Assembly: GCA_016874775.1 (NCBI GenBank)
Contig: VGTJ01000019.1
Coordinates: 1 to 45,818, forward strand
Source of the DNA: Deltaproteobacteria bacterium
GTDB lineage: Bacteria; Desulfobacterota; Binatia; Bin18
DNA: 45,818 nucleotides
Direction: 5' to 3'
In this document: piece by piece, positions 32,111 to 40,480 of the stretch
Position numbering within the stretch: position 1 is the stretch's first letter
How the letters are laid out: each line of letters opens with the position of its first letter
Made by a program: the position numbers and the translations under genes
The notes under the pieces: generated by a model
The model's database searches: none
The model's input: the letters and a program-made list of their open reading frames with translations, nothing else
Told to the model about the DNA's origin: nothing

Positions 32111-32362
32111 TTACGCTGCTAATGCTGGCTGAGGTGGGCTTGGCGGAAGCTTCGGTCGTGCCCAGGTGGGGAAGACATCCAAGGGCGATGCCCAGGAGAC
32201 CTTCACTCGTGACGCGTTGCTAGGAAGCCGTACCTTACCACTATTGATAAGATGCGCCACTGTTGCTACGACTTCGTCGTCTTTCTCAGTGCATTGGCTG
32301 ACGCTTTGAATAAGATCAAAAAGGGTAACTTGTTTCTGTGTCTTGGTCTGTGTCTGTTTCAT
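32111..32362 (-). CDS. Small conserved-looking protein
   Basis: 83 residues from the ATG at 32362, which has GGAGG eight bases upstream; a GTG five codons earlier is disfavoured. The core VTLFDLIQSVSQCTEKDDEVVATVAHLINSGKVRL is a small helical domain seen in hypothetical proteins of related bacteria. The C-terminal 30 residues are Pro-rich. Function unknown, probably cytoplasmic. Confidence 0.6.
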   Translation of the reverse strand: MKQTQTKTQKQVTLFDLIQSVSQCTEKDDEVVATVAHLINSGKVRLPSNASRVKVSWASPLDVFPTWARPKLPPSPPQPALAA

Positions 32363-32939
32363 GTTGAACGCCTCCACAATTGCTAAAGATACGAAGCAAT
32401 TGTGATGCCAAAATTGGCGTCAATAACGAATCTTTCGTAACTATTTGATTATTAAGGAAAATGATCGATTTGTGAAAACTGAGGCCTGCACGAAGCTGTC
32501 AAGTTTCGATAACAATTGTCAGCTTTGCCGTTAAAATTTTAACGATCTGTCATAAAAAATAAGAATCGAGGCAAAACGGCACAGAGAAGAAGCTTTTTGT
32601 GATATTTTTCTGACACGGCTGGAAAATGGAGAACCGCAGAGCACCAGTATCTGACGGTTGAGAGAGGCTTTAGGCCTGCGACAGCGACCCCCAGCCGGAC
32701 AGAAGTAGACAACATGCTCTCGCTGGAGTTGCTAGCCGAGCTTCGAGTCGCGCCTGGCAGGACTCGGAGTGACGCCCCAAGACACGTTGTCGTGCTGATG
32801 GGAGTGGGGGTAATGGCTATTTTCACTGTGACTGTGGGGAGGTGTCAGAGATTCGTCACTGCACGTTATCTTTATTTTCAAGACACTTGTCTTTTTGTGA
32901 TAAGATAAGCGCTCGTTTGCTTGAGAAAGGGGGATTGCT
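32363..32939. other. 577-bp intergenic region upstream of the SPFH genes
   Basis: AT-richer than the flanks. It holds a perfect 14-bp palindrome GTTAAAATTTTAAC at 32530-32543, just after a GATAACAATTGTC near-palindrome, good candidate regulator sites for the divergent genes. No coding sequence is supported. The SPFH gene has AAAGGGGGA before its ATG. Confidence 0.5.
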
Positions 32940-34076
32940 ATGGCTCGACGGGGCTCTTCTGATGACGACTCGGATCGCGTCATTGATCTAGAACAATTCC
33001 GCAACCAACTGGGGCGGGACTCTGCAGTAGGGCAGTTCCTGCAAGGTGGACTTTTCCGCAAGATCCTCGGCCCATTTCTTGCCGTCATGATTGGCCTGAA
33101 AATTCTCGGGTTCTTGTGTTTTACCTACGTCGGACCGAATGAATATGGGATCAAGGTCGTTCGCATTCCAATTATTCCAGGACTGATCAAGAAGGGCGTG
33201 CACGAGAAAGTCTACGACAGTGGCTTTCATTTGGTGATCAAGCCGTTCGGTTGTGAGGCGATGTATCTCTTTCCGAAAGACCTGCGTGTCTTCGATTTAA
33301 CAGGAGCCCGCGAGGAAGCGGCCCGAGAGGCGAGTGTCACCCAAGCCGCACGTATTCAAACCTCTGATGGGTTCTTTGTCGATGTTGACGCCAGTATCCT
33401 CTACAAAATTATCGACCCTTACAGAGTATTTACCAAGCTCGGTCCAGGCCTGGCGTTTGAAACAGGTGGTATCGTACCAAAGGCGGAGCCTGTCTTGAAA
33501 CAAACTTTTGGTGAGCTGGCGACCGAAGAATTCTATAACAGCCCGTTACGAGTTGCCAAGGCAGAGTTAGCGAAAGGCATGCTCAATAGAGAGTTAGCCG
33601 ATTACGGACTCCAGGTCGAACATGTGCTGGTTCGCTATTTTCGTTACACAAAAGAAATCCAGAAAAATATCGAAGAGAGAAAGCTCAAAGATCAATTGGT
33701 GTTCAAGAACCAAGCCGAAGGGCGTGCTGCCACTGAAGCCGCAAACTTGAAAAAGGTGACCCAAGAAGGACAAGCGACTGTAGATATTAAACTACAAGAA
33801 GGACGCGCGTACATTACGGCGAAAGAAGCTGAACGCGACCTTTACGTGCGCAAGAAAAAGGCTGAAGCTGACTTGCTAGTGCAGATTGCAGAAGCGAAAA
33901 AAACACAACTCCGTAATGACGCCCTTCAGGGGGCAGGGTCCGACCGTATGGTCGGCCTCAAGATGGCGGAAGTCTATAAAGGGTTGGATGTCGTGATACT
34001 GCCGAGTGATGGTGCGAATGGTGTGAACCCATTGAACCTCGACCAGACGCTCAAGCTGCTTGAAGTGAAGAAATGA
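32940..34076 (+). CDS. SPFH/Band 7-domain membrane protein (1)
   Basis: 378 residues: an acidic N-terminus, one membrane helix (about 43-62, KILGPFLAVMIGLKILGFLCF), then the SPFH domain with FVDVDASILYKIIDPYRVF and, after about 250, a coiled-coil-prone stretch (ERKLKDQLVFKNQAEGRAATEAANLKK...AEADLLVQIAEAKKTQLRNDAL). SPFH proteins form large ring or cage oligomers at membranes. It is followed by a second SPFH gene after 13 bp, and the pair likely make a hetero-oligomer. Confidence 0.85.
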   Translation: MARRGSSDDDSDRVIDLEQFRNQLGRDSAVGQFLQGGLFRKILGPFLAVMIGLKILGFLCFTYVGPNEYGIKVVRIPIIPGLIKKGVHEKVYDSGFHLVIKPFGCEAMYLFPKDLRVFDLTGAREEAAREASVTQAARIQTSDGFFVDVDASILYKIIDPYRVFTKLGPGLAFETGGIVPKAEPVLKQTFGELATEEFYNSPLRVAKAELAKGMLNRELADYGLQVEHVLVRYFRYTKEIQKNIEERKLKDQLVFKNQAEGRAATEAANLKKVTQEGQATVDIKLQEGRAYITAKEAERDLYVRKKKAEADLLVQIAEAKKTQLRNDALQGAGSDRMVGLKMAEVYKGLDVVILPSDGANGVNPLNLDQTLKLLEVKK

Positions 34077-34089
34077 GAGGAGCCAGACC

Positions 34090-35139
34090 ATGAATACCCT
34101 CAGCAAAATTCTCGTCGTCTTTGTTGTGCTCCTCTCGCTGATTGTTTTCTTTCCCTATCCCCATACAACGGGCCCGACCGAAGTCGGAGTCCGTACGATC
34201 AAATGGCACCCCGTCTACAAACGTGGGGTTATGGAAGAGCCACGTGAACCTGGAGGAACGTACTTCTTTTCCCCCATCCTCAATGACTGGCATACCTTCG
34301 ATACGCGACTACAGAACATTGAGATGACAATGTCTGGGAGCCGGGGTGACCGTGCCCGTCGAGATGATCTGCTGTTCAAGACGATCGATGGCAACGACAT
34401 TAGTTTGGATGCGATTATTTCTTATCGTATCGATCCGCAGAAGGCGCCACATATCTTGCAGTTTGTCGCTGGCAGCGATGCTGAATTAAAGGATAACGTG
34501 ATTCGTACTGTGGCGCGAAGTCGGACACGGGACATCTTTGGTGAGTTAACCACCGAACAATTCTATGTTGCTGAAAAACGCAACGAAAAGAGTGAGCAGG
34601 TGAAAGCGATGCTCAACGAAATCCTGCAACCCTATGGAGTGATTGTTGAGCGCATATCTACTAAGGATTATCGCTTTAACGAAGCCTATCAGGATGCGGT
34701 TGAAGCCCGGGAGGTTGCTGACCAAGTCGCTGAGCAGAATAAGTCTGCCGCCAAAGCCGCTGAGGAAGAATACCTAAAGAAGTTGGAAGAAGCGAAGGGC
34801 GAAGTAAACAAGATGGTGGCTGAAGCAGATGGTCGCTTCCGCCAGGCGCAGATCGAAGCTGATGCCTATTATCAACAACAACAACGGATCGCTGAAGCGA
34901 TCGAAGCAGAAGGGATTGCCCAGGCGAAAGGTATCACGGAAATGAATAAAGCCTTGGCTGGCAGTGGTGGTGAGGTGATGGTAAAGCTGAAGATCGCGGA
35001 AGCCCTGGCTGGGAAAAAGATTCTTCTCCTGCCTTTGTCGGGGGCGGGGATGGACATTAAGACCACCAACATGAATAAACTGTTGGAGACATACGGACTA
35101 CAACGCATTGTCCAGGAGAGTCAAGATGAGAAGGAATGA
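34090..35139 (+). CDS. SPFH/Band 7-domain membrane protein (2)
   Basis: 349 residues with a membrane helix at about 5-22, a SPFH domain (TIDGNDISLDAIISYRIDP; VIRTVARSRTRDIFGELTTEQFYV) and a coiled-coil C-terminus (AEQNKSAAKAAEEEYLKKLEEAKGEV...GRFRQAQIEADAYYQQQQRIAEAIEAEG). It is about 30 residues shorter than the upstream paralogue and lacks its acidic N-terminus. It precedes the glutamate dehydrogenase gene by six bp. Confidence 0.85.
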   Translation: MNTLSKILVVFVVLLSLIVFFPYPHTTGPTEVGVRTIKWHPVYKRGVMEEPREPGGTYFFSPILNDWHTFDTRLQNIEMTMSGSRGDRARRDDLLFKTIDGNDISLDAIISYRIDPQKAPHILQFVAGSDAELKDNVIRTVARSRTRDIFGELTTEQFYVAEKRNEKSEQVKAMLNEILQPYGVIVERISTKDYRFNEAYQDAVEAREVADQVAEQNKSAAKAAEEEYLKKLEEAKGEVNKMVAEADGRFRQAQIEADAYYQQQQRIAEAIEAEGIAQAKGITEMNKALAGSGGEVMVKLKIAEALAGKKILLLPLSGAGMDIKTTNMNKLLETYGLQRIVQESQDEKE

Positions 35140-35145
35140 AGACCT

Positions 35146-36381
35146 ATGAGCCAGCTGGCAATGGTCAATGAAAACATCCGCCGCGCTGCGAAAATACTAG
35201 ATCTCGGCGAACGGATTGAACAACTGTTGCTCAATCCGAATCGTGAGGTCAAGGTTGAGATCGCGATCGAACTCGACAACGGCCAGGTGGCGACATTCTC
35301 TGGATATCGCATTCAACACAACGATGCGCGCGGACCAATGAAGGGTGGGCTGCGCTATCATCCGACTGTCGACGCTGAGGATGTGACTGCACTTGCGTCT
35401 CTGATGACGTGGAAGACCGCAGTCGTGAACATCCCCTATGGTGGAGCGAAAGGCGGAATTAACTGTGATCCAGCAAAGCTGACTCAACGTGAGCTCGAAC
35501 GGGTAACACGAAAATTTATCGCCAACATTCGCGAGATTATTGGTCCTAACGTCGATATTCCCGCACCGGATGTGAATACGAACGCGCAAACGATGGCGTG
35601 GGTGATGGATGAATACTCGCGCTTCTACGGATTCTCGCCAGCTGTTGTCACAGGGAAACCGATCGATTTGCATGGATCAGTGGGGCGTGAGGAAGCGACC
35701 GGACGAGGGGTCGCGTTTGTTACGGCTGATCTCATGGCAGAGCTTGGACGTCCGCTGCAAGGTGCACGGGTTGTTATTCAGGGATTTGGCAATGTGGGGT
35801 CGTTTGCTGCGCTTCTTCTTCATCAGGCTGGGGCTAAAGTGATTGCGGTGAGTGATGTCTCTGGCGGTTTGCGGCGTACTGAAGGACTACCGATTCCAGC
35901 GTTGTTTGATTACGCCAAATCGAACAAGGGAAGTATTACGGGATTTCCGGGAGCAGAAGCGATCAGTGGAGATGCAGTATTTACCACCCCTTGTGATGTC
36001 TTCATACCAGCAGCACTCGGTGGGGTTCTGACGGCCGACCGTGCAGCCGCACTTCCCGCTGGTGTCGTTATTGAGGCGGCGAATGCGCCTACCACACCGG
36101 AAGGGGATGCCATTCTTGCTCGTCGCCAGATTCCAGTGGTGCCAGACATCCTTGCCAATGCCGGTGGTGTGACTGTGTCCTATTTTGAATGGGTGCAAAA
36201 TATCCAACAGTTTCACTGGGATATTGAACGTATCAACGGTGAACTGCGCTCGTTGATGACCAGAGCCTATCAAGATGTGAGTCAACTCGCGAAGAATCAC
36301 AACGTGCCACAACGAACTGCTGCCTATGTATTAGCCTTAGGACGCGTAGCCAAGGCGACGGTCATGCGTGGCATTCAGTAG
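35146..36381 (+). CDS. gdhA: Glutamate dehydrogenase (Glu/Leu/Phe/Val dehydrogenase family)
   Basis: 411 residues, hexameric-GDH length. Residues 60-115 contain the substrate-binding RGPMKGGLRYHPTV and the catalytic Lys of PYGGAKGGINCDP. The NAD(P) domain has VVIQGFGNVGSFAA, and the late AANAPTTPEGDAIL and DILANAGGVTVSYFEWVQN are family hallmarks. It interconverts glutamate with 2-oxoglutarate and ammonia. AAGGA precedes the ATG. Coexpression with two SPFH proteins is unusual. Confidence 0.92.
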   Translation: MSQLAMVNENIRRAAKILDLGERIEQLLLNPNREVKVEIAIELDNGQVATFSGYRIQHNDARGPMKGGLRYHPTVDAEDVTALASLMTWKTAVVNIPYGGAKGGINCDPAKLTQRELERVTRKFIANIREIIGPNVDIPAPDVNTNAQTMAWVMDEYSRFYGFSPAVVTGKPIDLHGSVGREEATGRGVAFVTADLMAELGRPLQGARVVIQGFGNVGSFAALLLHQAGAKVIAVSDVSGGLRRTEGLPIPALFDYAKSNKGSITGFPGAEAISGDAVFTTPCDVFIPAALGGVLTADRAAALPAGVVIEAANAPTTPEGDAILARRQIPVVPDILANAGGVTVSYFEWVQNIQQFHWDIERINGELRSLMTRAYQDVSQLAKNHNVPQRTAAYVLALGRVAKATVMRGIQ

Positions 36382-36384
36382 CGA

Positions 36385-36485
36385 GCCCGTCGGCACGCTC
36401 AGGGCAACAGTAAAAATTTCGCACGCAGCTCGACTGTCGTTCGCGCTGAGTCCTGAGCCAGGGCGAAGGATCGAAGCCTGAACGG
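36385..36485. repeat. Fragment of a dispersed palindromic repeat
   Basis: Between gdhA and the next gene, text such as GTCGTTCGCGCTGAG and GGGCGAAGGATCGAAG recalls a common dispersed palindrome; the two halves partly pair (CGCGCTGAG with GAGCCAGGGCG). It might be a weak terminator for gdhA. Confidence 0.4.
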
Positions 36486-36510
36486 TATCAATGGAGGGGA
36501 GACAAGGGTC

Positions 36511-37026
36511 ATGGACTTTCAGGGACTACAACAATTTCCGCTTCTTCAGGATTTTACCAACGCTGAGTTGCGCGACCTATTGGCGACGGCCAGAGAACAA
36601 GAGCTTGCCGCCGGAGCCTTCATTTGTCGAGAAGGCGAACCTGGAGGCGCACTCTATTTTGTCGTGCGTGGCCAAGTAGAAGTGAGCAAGAAAGACAAAG
36701 AGGGCACTCCCCGTGTCATTACTCTGCTCGGTGATGGCACGCTCCTTGGTGAACTGTCGTGGATTACCGGAGCTTCATACACTGCGACTGTCCAAGCGAA
36801 ACAAGACACTGCTGTGATTCGGCTTGATGGTAGAGCCTTGACTCTGCAAGTTCAGCAAAACTCGACAGGGGCGTACAAGTTTACCACCGCGCTCCTCAAG
36901 CTCTTGGCGGGGCGCCTCCTTCGTACCAACGAGCAAGTCCTCGACTCGCAATCTCAACTCGATACACAGAAGAAAGGCGAGATCGAACGTTTGCGTGAAC
37001 GAATTCTCCGAGATTGGAGCTTCTAG
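36511..37026 (+). CDS. Cyclic-nucleotide-binding-domain protein without DNA-binding domain
   Basis: 171 residues of a cNMP-binding beta-barrel: [41 protein letters not shown] and [23 protein letters not shown]. The Arg of the phosphate-binding cassette (usually RSA or RTA after GELA) reads SYTA, so nucleotide binding is doubtful. The C-terminal 40 residues are helical and charged; no HTH follows. The gene ends in a CTAG that it shares as stop codon with hslU on the other strand. Confidence 0.8.
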   Translation: MDFQGLQQFPLLQDFTNAELRDLLATAREQELAAGAFICREGEPGGALYFVVRGQVEVSKKDKEGTPRVITLLGDGTLLGELSWITGASYTATVQAKQDTAVIRLDGRALTLQVQQNSTGAYKFTTALLKLLAGRLLRTNEQVLDSQSQLDTQKKGEIERLRERILRDWSF

Positions 37027-38408
37027 AGAATATAGCGCGCGAGATCTTCATCTTTGACAATCGCGTCAAGTTTGTCTTTCACATACTGTGCGTCGATTGT
37101 CACTTTCCGTCCGCCGAGTTCCGGACCGTCAAAAGAAAGCTCTTCCAGTAAGCGTTCGACAACGGTATGTAGCCGTCGGGCGCCGATATTTTCCGTCCGC
37201 TCGTTGACGGTGGCAGCGATCCGCGCAATTTCTTCCGCCGCTTCTGGCAGAAACGCCAGCTTCACCTTTTCTGTTGCCAAGAGGGCTTCATATTGGGCAA
37301 GCAACGCATTCTTGGGTTCCTTGAGGATGCGGACAAAATCCTCTTGCGTGAGTGGTGACAACTCAACACGAATGGGAAAACGTCCCTGAAACTCGGGAAT
37401 CAGATCCGATGGTTTGGCAATGTGAAAGGCTCCGGAAGCAATAAACAGAATGTGATCTGTTCGTATCATCCCATATTTGGTGTTGACCGTGGACCCTTCT
37501 ACTAGCGGCAAGAGGTCGCGTTGCACCCCTTGTCGAGATACATCTGGACCGTGTGCCCCATCACGGCTCGCGATCTTGTCAATCTCGTCGATAAACACAA
37601 TCCCACTCTGTTCAACCCGACCTACTGCCTCACGGACAACCGCATCGGCATCGACGAGTTTATCGGCTTCTTCTTGGGTGAGAATCTCTAGCGCCTCGGG
37701 CACTTTCATGCGCTGCTTTTTGCTCTTCTTCGGCATCATGTTGGAGAACATCTCTTTTAGGTGTTGCTCCATTTCTTCCATGCCTTGTGGCGCCATCACT
37801 TCAACGAATGGTGCTGCAGGTCGTGTGATTTCGATTTCGACTTCTCGATCATCGAGTTTGCCAGCATTGAGCATGCGGCGCATCTTCTCTCGTGTCCCTT
37901 GGCCAGTGGCGAGTTCACTCTCAGCACTGAACCCAGTTCGCGTGGTGGGCGGGAGCAGTAAATCGAGTAACCGTTCTTCGGCGAGGTCCCTCGCCTTGAC
38001 TTGGATCCGCTCCTTCGCTTCCTGCCGCACCATGTTGACCGAGAGTTCGGTGAGGTCACGAATCATCGACTCGACATCGCGACCAACGTAACCAACCTCA
38101 GTAAATTTAGAGGCTTCCACTTTGATAAACGGGGCCTGGGCGAGACGAGCCAGGCGCCGAGCAATCTCTGTTTTTCCAACGCCGGTTGGACCAATCATCA
38201 GAATGTTTTTCGGAACGATGTCGTCACGCAGATCTTCAGGAACTTGTTGACGCCGCCAGCGATTGCGGAGGGCAATGGCAACGGCACGTTTGGCTTTCTG
38301 CTGGCCAATAATGTAGCGGTCGAGTTCGGAGACGATCTCTCTTGGCGTCATCACATGCAAGCGCGTTTCTTCAGTCAGGACAAGTTCCCGTTCTGCAGTG
38401 TTGGGCAC
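37023..38408 (-). CDS. hslU: HslU ATPase of the HslVU protease
   Basis: 461 residues. The N-terminal [36 protein letters not shown] and Walker [10 protein letters not shown] are diagnostic; the I-domain (about 110-245), Walker [11 protein letters not shown] and C-terminal [18 protein letters not shown] follow, ending in the HslV-docking tail LARYIL. Length is normal. GTG is the start (GAGGAGAT nine bases upstream). It follows hslV by one base; together they form the ATP-dependent protease. Confidence 0.93.
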   Translation of the reverse strand: MPNTAERELVLTEETRLHVMTPREIVSELDRYIIGQQKAKRAVAIALRNRWRRQQVPEDLRDDIVPKNILMIGPTGVGKTEIARRLARLAQAPFIKVEASKFTEVGYVGRDVESMIRDLTELSVNMVRQEAKERIQVKARDLAEERLLDLLLPPTTRTGFSAESELATGQGTREKMRRMLNAGKLDDREVEIEITRPAAPFVEVMAPQGMEEMEQHLKEMFSNMMPKKSKKQRMKVPEALEILTQEEADKLVDADAVVREAVGRVEQSGIVFIDEIDKIASRDGAHGPDVSRQGVQRDLLPLVEGSTVNTKYGMIRTDHILFIASGAFHIAKPSDLIPEFQGRFPIRVELSPLTQEDFVRILKEPKNALLAQYEALLATEKVKLAFLPEAAEEIARIAATVNERTENIGARRLHTVVERLLEELSFDGPELGGRKVTIDAQYVKDKLDAIVKDEDLARYIL

Positions 38409-38409
38409 G

Positions 38410-38949
38410 TTAGATCTCCTCGATCACAATTTGGTCGTTGGTAAATACGCAAATGTCTGCTGCCGTACGTAATGCTTCTTGTGCGATCGTGCGCGCGTCC
38501 AAATCTGAATGTTTCATCAAAACGCGAGCAGCAGCCAGGGCGAAATTTCCTCCTGAGCCAATTGCGACAAGACCATCGTCAGGCTCTATGACATCGCCAT
38601 TACCGGAAAGCAACAGGAGCGAGTCTCGATCCGCGACCGCCATCAGTGCTTCGAGTCGACGCAGCACCCGGTCCGCCCGCCAGTCACGTGCCAGTTCAAC
38701 TGCAGCACGACGAAGGTTGTTATTGTACTCATCGAGTTTTTTCTCAAGCTTCTCACAGAGGGTCAGTCCGTCAGCGGTACTCCCGGCAAAGCCGGCAAGG
38801 ACACGTCCTTGGGCCAAACGGCGTAATTTCTTGGCTGTATGTTTAACGACAGTATTGCCCAGGCTCACCTGTCCGTCACCTGCCATAACGACTTTCCCTT
38901 TATGGCGTAGACAGAGGATGGTCGTGCCGTGCATGACTAGCCCTTCCAT
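38410..38949 (-). CDS. hslV: HslV peptidase subunit
   Basis: 179 residues. The start at 38949 is given by GGAGG six bases upstream; an in-frame ATG five codons later leaves only MHG before the catalytic Thr. The mature protein begins at the first Thr of [27 protein letters not shown], so a short propeptide is removed to expose the N-terminal threonine nucleophile. [22 protein letters not shown] and [16 protein letters not shown] are typical. First of the hslVU pair; xerC lies upstream, beyond a heptad array. Confidence 0.92.
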   Translation of the reverse strand: MEGLVMHGTTILCLRHKGKVVMAGDGQVSLGNTVVKHTAKKLRRLAQGRVLAGFAGSTADGLTLCEKLEKKLDEYNNNLRRAAVELARDWRADRVLRRLEALMAVADRDSLLLLSGNGDVIEPDDGLVAIGSGGNFALAAARVLMKHSDLDARTIAQEALRTAADICVFTNDQIVIEEI

Positions 38950-38968
38950 GAGAACCTCCGACCCTGAA

Positions 38969-39070
38969 TGCAAAATGCAAAATGCAAAATGGTGGACTCC
39001 AATAATCTTCAGCTGTGAGATGTATTTTGTTCATCATTCCTAATTTTGAATTTTTAATTTTTTGCATTCG
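38969..39070. repeat. Heptad arrays between hslV and xerC
   Basis: Left: TGCAAAA three times (38969-38989). Right: AATTTTG, AATTTTT, AATTTTT, then TGCATTCG (39042-39070). Both arms have GAATGCAAAA at their outer end, in inverted orientation. No gene lies between. Confidence 0.75.
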
Positions 39071-40018
39071 TCACGCGCGTGGGTGAGCTTTATCGTACAC
39101 ATGCATCAAATGATCAAGATTCACATGCGTGTATTTCTGTGTCGTTGATAAGCTCGAATGGCCCAAAAGTTCCTGAATCGCTCGGAGATCTGCGCCGGCA
39201 TCAAGCAGATGCGTGGCAAAGGTATGGCGCAACGCATGTGGACTAGTTTTGAGAGCGATCCCACACGCTCGCGCGTAGGCGTTGACAAAGCGGCCAACAC
39301 TGCGCGTTGTCAGTCGACTTCCTCTGGTATTCAAAAATACCGGTGATGTTGCCAGTGAAGTTGCCGAGGGTAAGCGATTTCGCCGCTTCGGTGCAACTAA
39401 TTCGGGGATTTGTATGCGATACTGCTCAAGCGCATCAAGTGCTTTCCGACCAATAGGCACGATCCGCTCTTTATTGCCTTTTCCTTTCACACGGACGACT
39501 TCGACGTTCCCATCGATATCGCCCCAGTTCAGCCCGATCAGTTCGCTCACACGCAAGCCGCATGAGTAGAGCACTTCCAGCATCGCGCGATCACGCAGCC
39601 CGGCTGGCGTGTCATGCGCCGGTGTTTCAAGAAGGCGAAACATGTCATCGACAACAAGATGGGTCGGCAGCGGTTGATCTTGCTTAGGTGAGGAGATGAG
39701 GACGGTCGGGTCCCGCTCAATTTCTCCTTCGCGTAACAGGAGGCGAAAGAAACTTTTTAAGGTTGAGAGTTTACGGGCGATTGAACTCTTCTTATTCCGG
39801 CGGTGGAGGAGAGAGAGATACGCATGAATCAAATGGTGATCGATCTGGGAGACGACCACCTGTCGTCGCTCGGCTCGTTCGTGCGGTTGTTCGACAAAAG
39901 CGAAGAATTGGGCTAAGTCGCTCATGTAATTTCGTAAGGTATGAGGCGACATGCTTTTTTCCACTCGCAAGAATGTGGCAAAGCGATCAAGCAAAAGGTG
40001 CAACTCTGTGGTAGTCAT
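39071..40018 (-). CDS. xerC: Tyrosine recombinase XerC/XerD-type
   Basis: 315 residues from the ATG at 40018 (a TTG ten codons upstream is an alternative). The SAM-like N-terminal domain (ATFLRVEKSMSPHTLRNYMSDL) is followed by the catalytic domain: Arg in YSCGLRVSELIGL, Lys in GKGNKERIVPIG, HxxR in HALRHTFATHLL, His in LGHSSLSTTQKYTHV and the Tyr there. It resolves chromosome dimers at dif. Its neighbours hslV-hslU match the common xerC-hslVU order. C or D cannot be told apart. Confidence 0.88.
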   Translation of the reverse strand: MTTTELHLLLDRFATFLRVEKSMSPHTLRNYMSDLAQFFAFVEQPHERAERRQVVVSQIDHHLIHAYLSLLHRRNKKSSIARKLSTLKSFFRLLLREGEIERDPTVLISSPKQDQPLPTHLVVDDMFRLLETPAHDTPAGLRDRAMLEVLYSCGLRVSELIGLNWGDIDGNVEVVRVKGKGNKERIVPIGRKALDALEQYRIQIPELVAPKRRNRLPSATSLATSPVFLNTRGSRLTTRSVGRFVNAYARACGIALKTSPHALRHTFATHLLDAGADLRAIQELLGHSSLSTTQKYTHVNLDHLMHVYDKAHPRA

Positions 40019-40189
40019 GATTGGGTAACCGTCTCGGCATGATACCAAGAGGACTCAGGCAAGAAAAGCCATCGCAAAAGGAAAAGCGATGCTCCTGCCA
40101 GCCTCTTCACAACCGACGTGTGTGTGCTGTCGGGTTGTATGGCAACATGCCGCTACCACGATGACATGCGATACGTCAGGAGGCGCATG

Positions 40190-40474
40190 ATGCACTGCTA
40201 TCACTGTCAACAAGAGGTGAACACCAAGGACCGCATTGGGCGCGGTGAAACATGCATCAAGTGCGGTGCGAATCTCCGTTGCTGCCGGAACTGCATGTTC
40301 TATGACACAAGTTACGCCAGCGCCTGTCGTGAGCCGCAAGCTGAGCCGGTTGTAGACAAAGAAGCCGGCAATTTTTGTGACTTCTTTGCCCCCAGCGACC
40401 ACCAAGGACAACGCCCAACGCCGGCTGCGGATGCGCGTGCACGACTTGAAGCGTTATTCAAGAAAAAATCGTAG
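40190..40474 (+). CDS. Cys-rich small protein, probable zinc binder
   Basis: 94 residues from the ATG at 40190 (AGGAGG six bases upstream; an ATG three bases earlier is also possible). Cys motifs: MHCYHC, ETCIKCGANLRCCRNC, ACREP and NFCDFF give eight or nine cysteines and a His for one or two zinc sites. The same Cys layout occurs in uncharacterised small proteins of related bacteria. It ends six bp from the stop of the convergent glgP gene. Function unknown. Confidence 0.7.
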   Translation: MHCYHCQQEVNTKDRIGRGETCIKCGANLRCCRNCMFYDTSYASACREPQAEPVVDKEAGNFCDFFAPSDHQGQRPTPAADARARLEALFKKKS

Positions 40475-40480
40475 CTCAGA

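Noticed and set aside
36511-38408. Overlap of two convergent stop codons in one CTAG considered as a fusion or frameshift
   Set aside because: Both genes are complete at normal length; the shared palindromic CTAG is a compact convergent end.
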